Below are positions 1 through 8,258 of a stretch of DNA of 51,594 bases, in pieces (within the stretch, counting starts at the first letter, position 1; every line of letters begins with the position of its first letter). The DNA comes from Prochlorococcus sp. AG-418-C09 (GTDB lineage: Bacteria; Cyanobacteriota; Cyanobacteriia; PCC-6307; Cyanobiaceae). The notes under the pieces are model-generated. The model worked only from the letters and a program-made list of their open reading frames with translations. It was not told the DNA's origin and did not search any database. Location: assembly GCA_003214355.1 (NCBI GenBank), contig QCLS01000009.1, positions 1 to 51,594 of the forward strand, in the 5' to 3' direction. Made by a program: the position numbers and the translations under genes.

Positions 1-402
1 TTAGAATTACCCTCAACTAGAATGTTACTTTCTCAACAAGCTGAGTTACTGAGCATAAATAAAAATATAATTGAAATCGGTTTATCTCCCAACTGGGAAA
101 ATATGATAAAAAGTAGAAAAATAGTAATTGAACATGCTGTACAGAAAATATTTGGTGAAGAAATGAATATAAAATTTATAAGTAATAACAAGAAATTAGA
201 AGTAAATAGCAGAAATTCCAATAATCAGACTTTAAACAAGGGAGAATCTGAAAAATTTATTCCTAAAAATAAAGATTATGAAAATCGAACTAATCTAAAA
301 GAAAATAAGAATAAAAACCAACTAAACTCTCCAATTGATAAAGATAGTTCAAAAAATCTAGCTCAATTTTTTAATGGAGAAATTATTGATATAAATGAAT
401 AA
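1..402 (+). CDS. dnaX: DNA polymerase III gamma/tau subunit, C-terminal fragment (partial)
   Basis: The reading frame is open from base 1, so this is the 3' end of a gene that begins before the window; 133 residues are visible. The first part, with LPSTRMLLSQQAELL, resembles the region after the clamp-loader ATPase domains of cyanobacterial DnaX, where a helical domain is followed by a poorly conserved tail. The tail here is Asn/Lys/Glu-rich low complexity and ends NGEIIDINE. The ATPase domains lie outside the window, so the assignment rests on this short segment and remembered gene order. The protein would load the sliding clamp within the replisome. The gene ends two bases before the convergent glycosyltransferase gene. 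Confidence 0.65.
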   Translation, partial: LELPSTRMLLSQQAELLSINKNIIEIGLSPNWENMIKSRKIVIEHAVQKIFGEEMNIKFISNNKKLEVNSRNSNNQTLNKGESEKFIPKNKDYENRTNLKENKNKNQLNSPIDKDSSKNLAQFFNGEIIDINE

Positions 403-404
403 TT

Positions 405-1754
405 TTATCCATTATGCAATGTTTTTTTCCATAAAATTTTCTTTGAAAAAAGAGACATTTTTAATGTTACCCAAGGAATAACAACGAACCAATGCGATAA
501 GTAAATCATAAATAAGAAAACTCTCAAAATATTAGGTTTAGGTAGAATTGGTCCTTCGTTTTTACTAGCAATACCACACCAAGAAGCTAAAGCAGATAAA
601 CTAAATGCAGATAAAGATAGTGGCCAAAAAACTGGAACATTTTTAAAGATTAAGCTTGATATAAAATCCGCTATTGATATTATCGGTAAGCAGTACTGCA
701 AAATAAAAAAATACGTAATATCCAATTTTTTAGATAAACTAATCTCTCCAAAGATTAATTGAAATCCGTAATCAAAAAATCTCTGTAATCCTCCTTCAGC
801 CCATCTTTGTCTTTGAGAAAATAAAGCAGATAAATTCTCAACAGCTTCCTCCATAACAGGTGGATCCCATAAGATCCCAATCCTTGATTTTGAAAGCATC
901 AACCTCAAACTTAAATCCAAATCATCAGTAACTGTATCCTCATTAAAGGACCCACAATCTAATAAAATATTTTTCTTTATAAGCTGTCCGTTACCTCTCA
1001 ATTCAGATACCCCGGAAATCAAAAGTCTCCCATATTGAAACACAGCATCCATTGCCATCTCGATAGATTGGCAAGTCGTTAAAAAGTTTTTATTTGTATT
1101 AATTACTGATTTCCTTAATTGCACTGCATTCAATGATTGTTTAAGAGCAAATGAAATAATCCTCTTTAGGGTATCTTTTTTTAATTGAGCATCAGCATCT
1201 AAGATAAAAATCCATTCTCCAACGGTAAATTGCAGTGCATAATTAAGAGCACCAGATTTACCTCCTCCAGCATCCTTTTGCCTGCTTATAATATTTAATT
1301 TCTTATTAGTTGCTGACAATTTTTGCAATATTTGATTTGTATTGTCTTCACTTCCATCATCAATAATATAAATATTTAATTTCTCTTCAGGATAGTCTAG
1401 ATTTAATAACATTTCAGTCAACTTTCTTATAACATTTTGCTCGTCTCTAGCAGCTACCAATATATCAACAACTGGTTTTTCATAATCTTCATTTTCAATA
1501 AATAAACTATTTTTTATTGATCTCCTTTTGAGATTATTAAAAATCATTATTAAACCATGAAAGGCAACAAGAAATGTAAATACTAAAATTATTGGTTTTG
1601 AATACTTATTAACGCATACATGAGGCAAAACTCCTGTAGATAATGATGCAACTAAAAATATCAAAGACTTAATTCTTCTATATTTGTGAAAATTTTTATC
1701 CTTGTTTTGAAGTTTCAATTGACTTTTTTTCATAAATTTAATATTTAAGATCAT
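405..1754 (-). CDS. Family 2 processive-type glycosyltransferase, membrane protein
   Basis: The protein has the full set of processive GT2 motifs: IDDGS near residues 131-135, DADA near 186-189, TDDLD near 276-280 and QRQRW at 314-318. These bind nucleotide sugar and metal and hold the acceptor, as in cellulose and hyaluronan synthases. Two hydrophobic segments lie near residues 29-75 and about three in the last 110 residues, so the catalytic domain should face the cytoplasm between membrane anchors. The sugar and polymer cannot be told. The first Met overlaps the SpoIID-like gene by 17 bases; an alternative Met at 1733 (MKKSQLK) begins just after that gene stops and is equally credible. Co-transcription with the SpoIID-like gene suggests an envelope role. 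Confidence 0.85.
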   Translation of the reverse strand: MILNIKFMKKSQLKLQNKDKNFHKYRRIKSLIFLVASLSTGVLPHVCVNKYSKPIILVFTFLVAFHGLIMIFNNLKRRSIKNSLFIENEDYEKPVVDILVAARDEQNVIRKLTEMLLNLDYPEEKLNIYIIDDGSEDNTNQILQKLSATNKKLNIISRQKDAGGGKSGALNYALQFTVGEWIFILDADAQLKKDTLKRIISFALKQSLNAVQLRKSVINTNKNFLTTCQSIEMAMDAVFQYGRLLISGVSELRGNGQLIKKNILLDCGSFNEDTVTDDLDLSLRLMLSKSRIGILWDPPVMEEAVENLSALFSQRQRWAEGGLQRFFDYGFQLIFGEISLSKKLDITYFFILQYCLPIISIADFISSLIFKNVPVFWPLSLSAFSLSALASWCGIASKNEGPILPKPNILRVFLFMIYLSHWFVVIPWVTLKMSLFSKKILWKKTLHNG

Positions 1755-3273
1755 CCATGTTTAAGATGTCTGTCCCACGATAATAATGATCCAATATTCT
1801 TTCGTAAGAAAAACCTGCCTTAGCCATCTCAATTGCTCCAGATTGAGATAAACCTACACCATGACCAAAGCCTCCTCCTTTAAAATGCCATAAATCATCA
1901 TCTTTTTTATCAATTATAAAAAGGTTACTGGGTAAAAAGCTAAGCGTTCTTCTAATATCATCTTTTAATAAGATTATTTCCTGACTAGGTTTGACTGAGA
2001 CAATTTTTAATGCCGTTACTCTTCCACTGATTCCTCTTTCTAGGATTTCAATATTCACAAGACTGGCATCAATAGGCAGTAATTGAAGATTCACAAGAAT
2101 TTTTTCTATTTGTTCTTTAGGAATAAATTTTTCCCACCTAAAAAGATAGTGGTCTTTGCCAAAAAAGTTTTTTCTATCCATTTCTAAAAATTCTTCCAGA
2201 TTAGAATCTTCATTTAGAGACATATCAATAGCATTACCAAAATTATTAATTAAATCTAACCTTGATTGAAAATATGAAAAATTATCCATTTGCCAAGATT
2301 CATTTGCAGTAGCTGAAATACCACCATTAGAGGCGTGATAAAAAGCGTTGACAGGTAAATCCTCAAAAGTAAGAATTAAATTTGAGGTTTCGGAAATTGC
2401 TCTAATAATATTTGCAGATGGTTGAGATATTGGCTTATACACCTGACATTGAGTGCTAATACATAAATGATAATTATCTATCTCAAATCTATTAGAGTTG
2501 TAGAAGGCCCAGGTTCTAGCAATTATTGCTTGAGCTTTAAGTGCCTCTAATGGAGAATTGCTTCCAATCTCGTGCGGCAACACACCCTTTAAATAATCAT
2601 CAAAAGAGATTCTTTGTATTAGTGTCCATGAACCATAAGAGTCTTTAACCAAATAAAAGTATTTTCCATAATTTTTATTATTAATCTTAATTTCTTCCTG
2701 GGAAGTAATAGAAATTGGCCCTTCAAGTTGTTGAGAAATATAATCATTTTCTAGAAAAGGAACTAATTCATAATCATTTTTAATAATTTCTAATTGAAAG
2801 TCATTATCATCACTAAAATTAGTATCACCAGGTAGCCATACTTCCCAATTATTAGGGTAAGCAATCTCAGGATTGTATCCTTCTTTCTGAAGAATTGTTG
2901 ATTGTTTAAATGCAGATTCATAACTTGCAAATGGTCCAAGAACAAATCTCCTAGTGATTATTGGACTGTCTAAAATAAGCCTTTTCCACACTATTTTAAA
3001 CTCATTTGATTGATGCTTAATTCCATTAGTTGATTCAAGCTCTATCAATTGATTGTCTGTAGTAAAAATTAAGAATTGATTATCCTCTTTTTCATTAACT
3101 TCCCTACCTATGTATTGCTTGATTCCTATTAAAATATTTCCTTGCCTTAACTCATCATCCAGATTTATTTCAACAGAGTTAGCAGCATAACTTAATAAAT
3201 AACTCATATTAAAATTAGGGACAAATACAAAATAAGTGCAAAATATAAACAAAAATTTGAATAAGAAATTCAT
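1738..3273 (-). CDS. SpoIID/LytB-domain protein, putative cell-wall-associated
   Basis: 511 residues. The hydrophobic N-terminus (about residues 1-30) looks like a signal peptide. A segment near residues 109-147 (RRFVLGPFASYESAF) resembles a SPOR-like peptidoglycan-binding repeat. The SpoIID/LytB domain follows, with DDYLKGVLPHEI near 225-236, then LEALKAQAIIARTWAF, and ends with GGGFGHGVGLSQSGA near 466-480. In Bacillus, SpoIID is a lytic transglycosylase and LytB stimulates an amidase; cyanobacteria do not sporulate, so a general wall-remodelling role is inferred. It is the upstream gene of a pair with the glycosyltransferase and is divergent from rpmI. Confidence 0.85.
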   Translation of the reverse strand: MNFLFKFLFIFCTYFVFVPNFNMSYLLSYAANSVEINLDDELRQGNILIGIKQYIGREVNEKEDNQFLIFTTDNQLIELESTNGIKHQSNEFKIVWKRLILDSPIITRRFVLGPFASYESAFKQSTILQKEGYNPEIAYPNNWEVWLPGDTNFSDDNDFQLEIIKNDYELVPFLENDYISQQLEGPISITSQEEIKINNKNYGKYFYLVKDSYGSWTLIQRISFDDYLKGVLPHEIGSNSPLEALKAQAIIARTWAFYNSNRFEIDNYHLCISTQCQVYKPISQPSANIIRAISETSNLILTFEDLPVNAFYHASNGGISATANESWQMDNFSYFQSRLDLINNFGNAIDMSLNEDSNLEEFLEMDRKNFFGKDHYLFRWEKFIPKEQIEKILVNLQLLPIDASLVNIEILERGISGRVTALKIVSVKPSQEIILLKDDIRRTLSFLPSNLFIIDKKDDDLWHFKGGGFGHGVGLSQSGAIEMAKAGFSYERILDHYYRGTDILNMDDLKY

Positions 3274-3349
3274 AATAAATTCAGTAATTCGATGATTAAA
3301 TCTTTCAATTCACAAACTTTAGTTTGCGACAAAGCATCCAAAGGTTTAG

Positions 3350-3370
3350 ATTATTATGATTCATAATAAT
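3350..3370. promoter_or_regulatory. 9-bp inverted repeat upstream of rpmI
   Basis: ATTATTATG at 3350-3358 and CATAATAAT at 3362-3370 are perfect reverse complements separated by three bases, ending 9 bases before the rpmI start. It could be a transcription-factor site or an RNA hairpin controlling the L35-L20 operon. The AT-rich composition makes chance repeats common, so function is unproven. Confidence 0.35.
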
Positions 3371-3379
3371 TGATTTTTA

Positions 3380-3577
3380 ATGTCAAAACTAAAGACACGT
3401 AAATCGGCAGCAAAAAGATTCAAAGCTACAGCTACTGGGAAATTCATGAGAAGACGAGCTTTTCATAATCATCTACTTGATCATAAAAGCTCAAAATTAA
3501 AACGACATCTGTCTACTAAAGCTGTAGTTGATGAAAGAGACGCTGATAATGTAAAATTAATGATTCCATATGCGTAA
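3380..3577 (+). CDS. rpmI: 50S ribosomal protein L35 (bL35)
   Basis: The 65-residue basic protein begins [15 protein letters not shown] and contains [19 protein letters not shown], the conserved bL35 signature, and has the family length. It is a component of the large ribosomal subunit. It lies 28 bases before rplT, the usual rpmI-rplT order in bacteria. In other bacteria L20 represses this operon by binding the leader RNA; whether that happens here cannot be told, though an inverted repeat sits just upstream (3350-3370). Confidence 0.97.
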   Translation: MSKLKTRKSAAKRFKATATGKFMRRRAFHNHLLDHKSSKLKRHLSTKAVVDERDADNVKLMIPYA

Positions 3578-3605
3578 TTTTTATTAAATTATCTAAAAGA
3601 AATCC

Positions 3606-3953
3606 ATGGCACGAGTAAAAAGAGGAAACATAGCAAGAAAAAGAAGAAATAAAATCTTAAATCTTGCTAAAGGATTCAGAGGAGGTAATAAAAATCTTTT
3701 CCGAACAGCGAACCAAAGAGTAATGAAGGCTCTATGCAATGCTTATCGTGATAGAAGAAGAAGAAAAAGAGATTTCAGAAGATTATGGATTGCAAGAATT
3801 AATGCTTCTGCAAGAATTAATGGAACTAATTACAGTAAATTAATCAACGGCCTTAAAATAGCAGAAATTAAAATTAATAGGAAAATGCTTGCACAGTTAG
3901 CCCTCAATGAACCAAAGTGTTTTGAACAAATTGTTTCAACTGCCATTAAGTAA
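3606..3953 (+). CDS. rplT: 50S ribosomal protein L20 (bL20)
   Basis: 115 residues, very basic, beginning [20 protein letters not shown] and containing [20 protein letters not shown], typical of bL20. The N-terminal extension is Arg/Lys-rich and threads into 23S rRNA during early assembly of the large subunit; the globular C-terminal half carries the operon autoregulation activity in well-studied species. It follows rpmI directly. Length and motifs are complete and nothing is odd. Confidence 0.98.
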   Translation: MARVKRGNIARKRRNKILNLAKGFRGGNKNLFRTANQRVMKALCNAYRDRRRRKRDFRRLWIARINASARINGTNYSKLINGLKIAEIKINRKMLAQLALNEPKCFEQIVSTAIK

Positions 3954-3993
3954 TTGATAACCATTACTATTAAGTTGAAATAATTAATATTTT

Positions 3994-4551
3994 ATGGAAG
4001 TCTCTTCTTTTCAATCATATTTATTAATCCTATTTATTCTTCTTCTTATTATTTCTATCTTTGTTTTTCGTCAATTTCTAAAGACAAGAAGTGAAGAAAT
4101 AAGTCTCGTTGAATTTGAACAAAAAGGAATTGATTCAATTAACACTGCATCAGAACTATATGAATTTGGCTCTATTCAAATCAAAAAGAGATTATATCCA
4201 CAAGCTATAGAAACTTTTTTAAAAGCAATTGAATATTCTAAAGATGAACCAAATGAGGCTAAAGCAATTATTGCAAATGCTCTTGGATTTTCATATGCTG
4301 CTCAGAAAGATTTTAAAAAGGCTATTAAACATTACAAGACAGCAATAGAATCACAACCTAATTACATTATTGCTCTTAATAACCTTGCTTCTGCTAGGCA
4401 AAGCTTGTTGGAAAATGAAGAGGCGTATGAAACTTATAAAAAGGTATTATTGATTGACCCTAAAAATAAAACTGCTATAAAAAAAATAAAGGAATTAGAA
4501 AAAAGAATTAATTACAACCCTTTTCCAGAACAAAAAAAAAGAGGATTTTAA
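3994..4551 (+). CDS. Membrane-anchored TPR protein, Ycf37-like
   Basis: 185 residues. A single hydrophobic helix at about residues 8-26 is followed by TPR-type helical repeats between about 50 and 165, for example the segment with KKAIKHYKTAIESQPNYIIALNNLA and the one ending KVLLIDPKNKTA. This architecture and length match cyanobacterial and algal Ycf37, a thylakoid protein that helps assemble or stabilise photosystem I. TPR repeats are generic, so the Ycf37 assignment is an inference from size and layout. The stop codon is directly followed by the thiG start, so the two are probably co-transcribed. Confidence 0.75.
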   Translation: MEVSSFQSYLLILFILLLIISIFVFRQFLKTRSEEISLVEFEQKGIDSINTASELYEFGSIQIKKRLYPQAIETFLKAIEYSKDEPNEAKAIIANALGFSYAAQKDFKKAIKHYKTAIESQPNYIIALNNLASARQSLLENEEAYETYKKVLLIDPKNKTAIKKIKELEKRINYNPFPEQKKRGF

Positions 4552-5346
4552 ATGAGTTTTACAGATAATCTTTTAATTGGAGGCAAAAGTTTCCATAGTA
4601 GATTAATGGTTGGCACTGGAAAATATAGATCTGCTGAATTAATGAAAGAAAGTCTCAAGAAGACTCAATGTGAAATAGTTACTGTTGCTGTGAGGAGAAT
4701 TAATCTTGACAAAGAGAACGAAAATCTAATGGAGGCAATAAATTGGAAGAATTATTGGATGCTTCCTAATACAGCTGGATGCGAAAATGCTGATGAGGCT
4801 GTTAGGATTGCCTTACTGGGTAGAGAATTAGCAAAATTATCAGGACAAGAAGAAAATAATTTTGTTAAATTAGAAGTCATTCCGGATAAAAAATATCTTT
4901 TACCTGATCCTCTAGAAACACTTAAAGCAGCTGAAATCTTAATTAAAAAAAATTTTACTGTTTTACCTTACATAAATGCTGATCCTCTTCTAGCAAAAAG
5001 ACTTGAAGAAATTGGTTGTGCAACAGTAATGCCTCTTGGATCACCCATAGGATCAGGCCAAGGACTATTAAATGCATCAAACATATCAATTATTATTGAA
5101 AACGCTAAAGTCCCCGTTATTGTTGATGCTGGAATAGGTGTTCCAAGCGAAGCCTGTGAAGCTATGGAGCTTGGTGCAGATGGTGTACTGATAAATAGCT
5201 CAATTGCATTAGCTAATAATCCCAAAGAAATGGCAGAAGCAATGATGCATGGCGTTTCAGGAGGCAGAACTGCTTTCTTAGCTGGAAGAATTGAAAGAAA
5301 AAATTTAGCCAATCCAAGTTCTCCATTGAGAAACATATCTAAATAA
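4552..5346 (+). CDS. thiG: Thiazole synthase
   Basis: ThiG condenses deoxyxylulose 5-phosphate, dehydroglycine and ThiS thiocarboxylate into the thiazole phosphate of thiamine. The 264-residue protein shows the (beta/alpha)8 fold signatures: [13 protein letters not shown] near the N-terminus, [15 protein letters not shown] with the Schiff-base lysine at residue 106, and the phosphate-binding stretches [13 protein letters not shown] and [11 protein letters not shown]. All expected catalytic parts are present. The start abuts the TPR gene stop with no spacer. A ThiO-like oxidase, which could supply dehydroglycine, lies elsewhere in this window (48898-49977). Confidence 0.96.
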   Translation: MSFTDNLLIGGKSFHSRLMVGTGKYRSAELMKESLKKTQCEIVTVAVRRINLDKENENLMEAINWKNYWMLPNTAGCENADEAVRIALLGRELAKLSGQEENNFVKLEVIPDKKYLLPDPLETLKAAEILIKKNFTVLPYINADPLLAKRLEEIGCATVMPLGSPIGSGQGLLNASNISIIIENAKVPVIVDAGIGVPSEACEAMELGADGVLINSSIALANNPKEMAEAMMHGVSGGRTAFLAGRIERKNLANPSSPLRNISK

Positions 5347-5417
5347 TTGCATAAAAAAGTAATTTAAATATTACATTTATTTAAAAATTAAATAGGAAAT
5401 TCTTTTATTTTCTAAGC

Positions 5418-5451
5418 ATATTGAAAAAAGATTTGAAACTTTTTTCAATAT
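5418..5451. terminator. Perfect 12-bp hairpin between thiG and sqdB
   Basis: ATATTGAAAAAA at 5418-5429 is the exact reverse complement of TTTTTTCAATAT at 5440-5451, with a 10-base loop. It lies 66 bases after thiG and 71 bases before the sqdB GTG start. On either strand the transcript would fold into an A-U stem ending in a U run, so it may act as a terminator after thiG or as a stabilising or leader element for sqdB. It lacks the GC-rich core of a classical terminator. Confidence 0.45.
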
Positions 5452-5522
5452 TTACTTACATATTGAGAGGTCACTGTAGTAATTTAATAAAAGTTGATGA
5501 ATAATTTAATCTGGAGTTTTGA

Positions 5523-6716
5523 GTGAAAGTAATTGTTCTTGGCGGAGATGGTTTTTGCGGTTGGCCTTGTGCGGTTAATCTAGCCGAGCAAAATCATGAT
5601 GTGATAATCGTTGACAACTTAAGTCGACGAAAAATAGATATTGATCTTGAAGTCGAATCTCTCACACCTATTTCTTCTATTAATGAAAGGATTAGTGCTT
5701 GGAAAGAGATTGGTGGAAGGCCAATTAAATTTGTCAATATTGATATTTCAAAGCAATATCAAAGGTTATTAAATTTATTGATAAACGAGAAACCTGACTC
5801 GATTATTCACTTTGCTGAGCAAAGAGCTGCTCCATACTCCATGAAGTCAAGTTATACGAAAAGATACACTGTAGATAATAATGTTAATGGAACGCATAAT
5901 TTACTAGCTGCAATAGTTGAAAGCAATTTAGATATTCATATTGTTCATTTAGGCACTATGGGTGTATACGGCTATGGATCACATAGAGGGGCCACTATAC
6001 CTGAAGGATATTTAAAAGTCGAAGTACCCCAACCTGATGGAAGTAGATTTGAAGAAGAGATTCTTCACCCTGCTAGTCCTGGCAGTGTTTACCATATGAC
6101 TAAAACTTTAGACCAGTTACTTTTTCTCTACTACAACAAAAATGATTTGATTAGAATAACTGATTTACATCAAGGTATTGTATGGGGAACCAACACGGAA
6201 GCAACTTTGAAAGATCCAAGGTTAACTAATAGATTTGATTATGACGGTGATTATGGAACCGTATTGAATCGATTCTTAATGCAAGCCGCAATAGGTTATC
6301 CACTAACAGTTCATGGGACCGGAGGACAAACAAGAGCTTTTATTCACATAAAAGATTCTGTTAAATGTGTCCAGTTAGCTCTAGAGAATCCGCCAAAGCC
6401 AGGAGAAAGAGTAAAGATCTTCAATCAAATGACTGAAAGTCATCAAGTTGGAGAATTGGCTAAAAAAGTTGGGGCATTAACTGGAGCAGAAATCAATTAT
6501 TTACCAAATCCAAGAAACGAAGCAGTTGAAAATGATCTTATTGTAGATAATAGATGTTTCATCGAATTGGGACTGAACCCTACAACATTAGATAATGGCC
6601 TATTAGAAGAAGTTATGAATGTCGCTAAGAAATATTCAAATAGATGTGACAAAAAAAGAATTCCTTGTATTTCAGCTTGGACAAAAAAGCAAGAACAAGC
6701 TATAAAATCAAATTAA
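5523..6716 (+). CDS. sqdB: UDP-sulfoquinovose synthase
   Basis: SqdB converts UDP-glucose and sulfite into UDP-sulfoquinovose, the head-group donor for sulfolipid (SQDG). The 397-residue protein begins with a GTG codon and the NAD-binding VLGGDGFCGWPCAVNLA. It carries the short-chain dehydrogenase triad Thr145 (LGTMGVYG), Tyr190 and Lys194 (VYHMTK). Length matches cyanobacterial SqdB. sqdX follows after 20 bases, so donor synthesis and transfer are encoded together. SQDG replaces phospholipid in thylakoid membranes, which suits phosphate-poor surface ocean water. Confidence 0.96.
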   Translation: MKVIVLGGDGFCGWPCAVNLAEQNHDVIIVDNLSRRKIDIDLEVESLTPISSINERISAWKEIGGRPIKFVNIDISKQYQRLLNLLINEKPDSIIHFAEQRAAPYSMKSSYTKRYTVDNNVNGTHNLLAAIVESNLDIHIVHLGTMGVYGYGSHRGATIPEGYLKVEVPQPDGSRFEEEILHPASPGSVYHMTKTLDQLLFLYYNKNDLIRITDLHQGIVWGTNTEATLKDPRLTNRFDYDGDYGTVLNRFLMQAAIGYPLTVHGTGGQTRAFIHIKDSVKCVQLALENPPKPGERVKIFNQMTESHQVGELAKKVGALTGAEINYLPNPRNEAVENDLIVDNRCFIELGLNPTTLDNGLLEEVMNVAKKYSNRCDKKRIPCISAWTKKQEQAIKSN

Positions 6717-6736
6717 AATTCGTAAATGCAAAAAAC

Positions 6737-7870
6737 GTGAAAATTGCCTTTTTTACTGAAACTTTTCTTCCTAAAGTTGATGGAATAGTCACTAGGTTAA
6801 CTAAGACAATTGAATATCTTATAAAAAATGGTGATGAAGTTTTAGTTTTCTGTCCAGAAGGTTGTCCTAAAACGCATAAGGGTGCAAAAGTCATTGGAGT
6901 CGCTGCAATGCCCTTACCATTGTATCCAGAATTGAAATTAGGACTGCCTGGGCCAGCAGTATCAGATGCATTAGAGGAATTTAAACCAGATTTAATACAC
7001 GTAGTTAATCCAGCCGTCTTGGGTCTAGGAGGAATATGGCTAGCCAAAACTAATAATATTCCTTTAATAGCTAGCTATCATACTCATCTCCCAAAATATC
7101 TTGAGCACTATGGTATGGGCATGTTAGAACCTCTTTTGTGGGAATTATTAAAAGCTGCTCACAATCAAGCTTTATTAAACTTATGCACATCAAATGCGAT
7201 GGTAGATGAATTAGAAAATAAAGGAATTCGTAGAACGGCACTTTGGCAAAGAGGAGTAGATACAGATAGTTTTAAGCCTGAATTCAGAAGTAGCCAAATG
7301 AGAAAAAGATTGTTAGGTAATTATGAGGACAAAGGCTCTTTATTAATTTATGTCGGAAGATTATCTGCTGAAAAACAAATAGAGCGAATTAAACCAGTTC
7401 TTGAGGCTATTCCCGATGCATGTTTAGCATTAGTTGGAGATGGCCCATATAGAAACCAATTAGAAAAGATTTTTGAAGATACTCAAACAAATTTCATAGG
7501 TTATTTAGCAGGAGAAGAATTAGCTAGCGCTTATGCTTCTGGTGACATTTTTTTATTTCCATCAAGCACTGAAACTCTTGGCCTAGTTTTACTGGAAGCA
7601 ATGGCGGCAGGATGCCCTGTAATAGGAGCTAACAAAGGAGGAATTCCTGACATAATTAATGATGAAGTCAATGGTTGTTTATATAATCCTGATGAAAATG
7701 ATAATGGTGAAGAAAGTCTAATTAATGCAACGAAGAAGATATTATTCGACAACGATAAAAAAGCTAAAATGAGATTAGCTGCACGAGAAGAAGCTGAAAG
7801 GTGGGATTGGAATCAAGCTACTATACAATTAAAAGAATTTTATATACAAACTCTAAAACATTCTGCTTAA
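6737..7870 (+). CDS. sqdX: Sulfoquinovosyl diacylglycerol synthase (glycosyltransferase)
   Basis: SqdX transfers sulfoquinovose from UDP-sulfoquinovose to diacylglycerol, the last step of SQDG synthesis. The protein begins KIAFFTETFLPKVDGIVTRL and has a GT-B fold with the retaining signature FPSSTETLGLVLLEAMAAG and then GCPVIGANKGGIPDII near residues 280-315. I chose the GTG at 6737, giving 377 residues; the frame is open upstream to an ATG at 6665, but that would overlap sqdB by 52 bases and add 24 residues unlike the family. Pairing with sqdB supports the assignment. Confidence 0.94.
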   Translation: MKIAFFTETFLPKVDGIVTRLTKTIEYLIKNGDEVLVFCPEGCPKTHKGAKVIGVAAMPLPLYPELKLGLPGPAVSDALEEFKPDLIHVVNPAVLGLGGIWLAKTNNIPLIASYHTHLPKYLEHYGMGMLEPLLWELLKAAHNQALLNLCTSNAMVDELENKGIRRTALWQRGVDTDSFKPEFRSSQMRKRLLGNYEDKGSLLIYVGRLSAEKQIERIKPVLEAIPDACLALVGDGPYRNQLEKIFEDTQTNFIGYLAGEELASAYASGDIFLFPSSTETLGLVLLEAMAAGCPVIGANKGGIPDIINDEVNGCLYNPDENDNGEESLINATKKILFDNDKKAKMRLAAREEAERWDWNQATIQLKEFYIQTLKHSA

Positions 7871-7876
7871 AGTAAT

Positions 7877-8128
7877 TTAGGCTACAAAAGGGGGAGGGGT
7901 TGGATTATTACAAGCATTTAAAGGGAGAATCAAGGTAGCAATATTCTGATTCTTTTCTGGTCTTTTCCTTTTGGATGATCTTAAACCAAATGGAACTCGA
8001 ATCACATTAGTCCCTTCAACAGATCTAACTTCTGAATGATTATTCAGATCACCTGCAAATCGTGGAAGCTCTAATTTATTAGTATTCTCAAAGAGTTTAA
8101 CTTTGTTATTCTTTGAATCTTTTGTCAT
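7877..8128 (-). CDS. Small hypothetical protein
   Basis: 83 residues, not recognised as a named family. The protein is charged and hydrophilic, with a central basic stretch (GLRSSKRKRPEKN) and a C-terminal tail NNPTPPPFVA; there is no signal peptide or membrane helix. It sits on the minus strand 130 bases after gcvP and is convergent with sqdX, whose stop is 6 bases away. It fills the gap well and is compositionally unlike a shadow frame, so I think it is real. No function can be given. Confidence 0.6.
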   Translation of the reverse strand: MTKDSKNNKVKLFENTNKLELPRFAGDLNNHSEVRSVEGTNVIRVPFGLRSSKRKRPEKNQNIATLILPLNACNNPTPPPFVA

Positions 8129-8258
8129 AGCTTCAAATACCCCAAAAAAATTTGATGCTTGATAATAATATGAAAATTTTAAAAAGATCTATAAGAAAAA
8201 ATTAAATTTTCTAATTACAAATTGAATTTAACGAAAAACTTTCAGAAAAGCTACTTTT

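Noticed and set aside
4968-5336. 122-codon open frame antisense to thiG
   Set aside because: It lies wholly inside thiG, which has complete family motifs; the translated sequence has no recognisable domain and mirrors Ala/Gly codons of the real gene.
6665-6736. In-frame N-terminal extension of sqdX
   Set aside because: It overlaps sqdB by 52 bases and precedes the conserved KIAFFTETFLPK start; the GTG at 6737 fits better.
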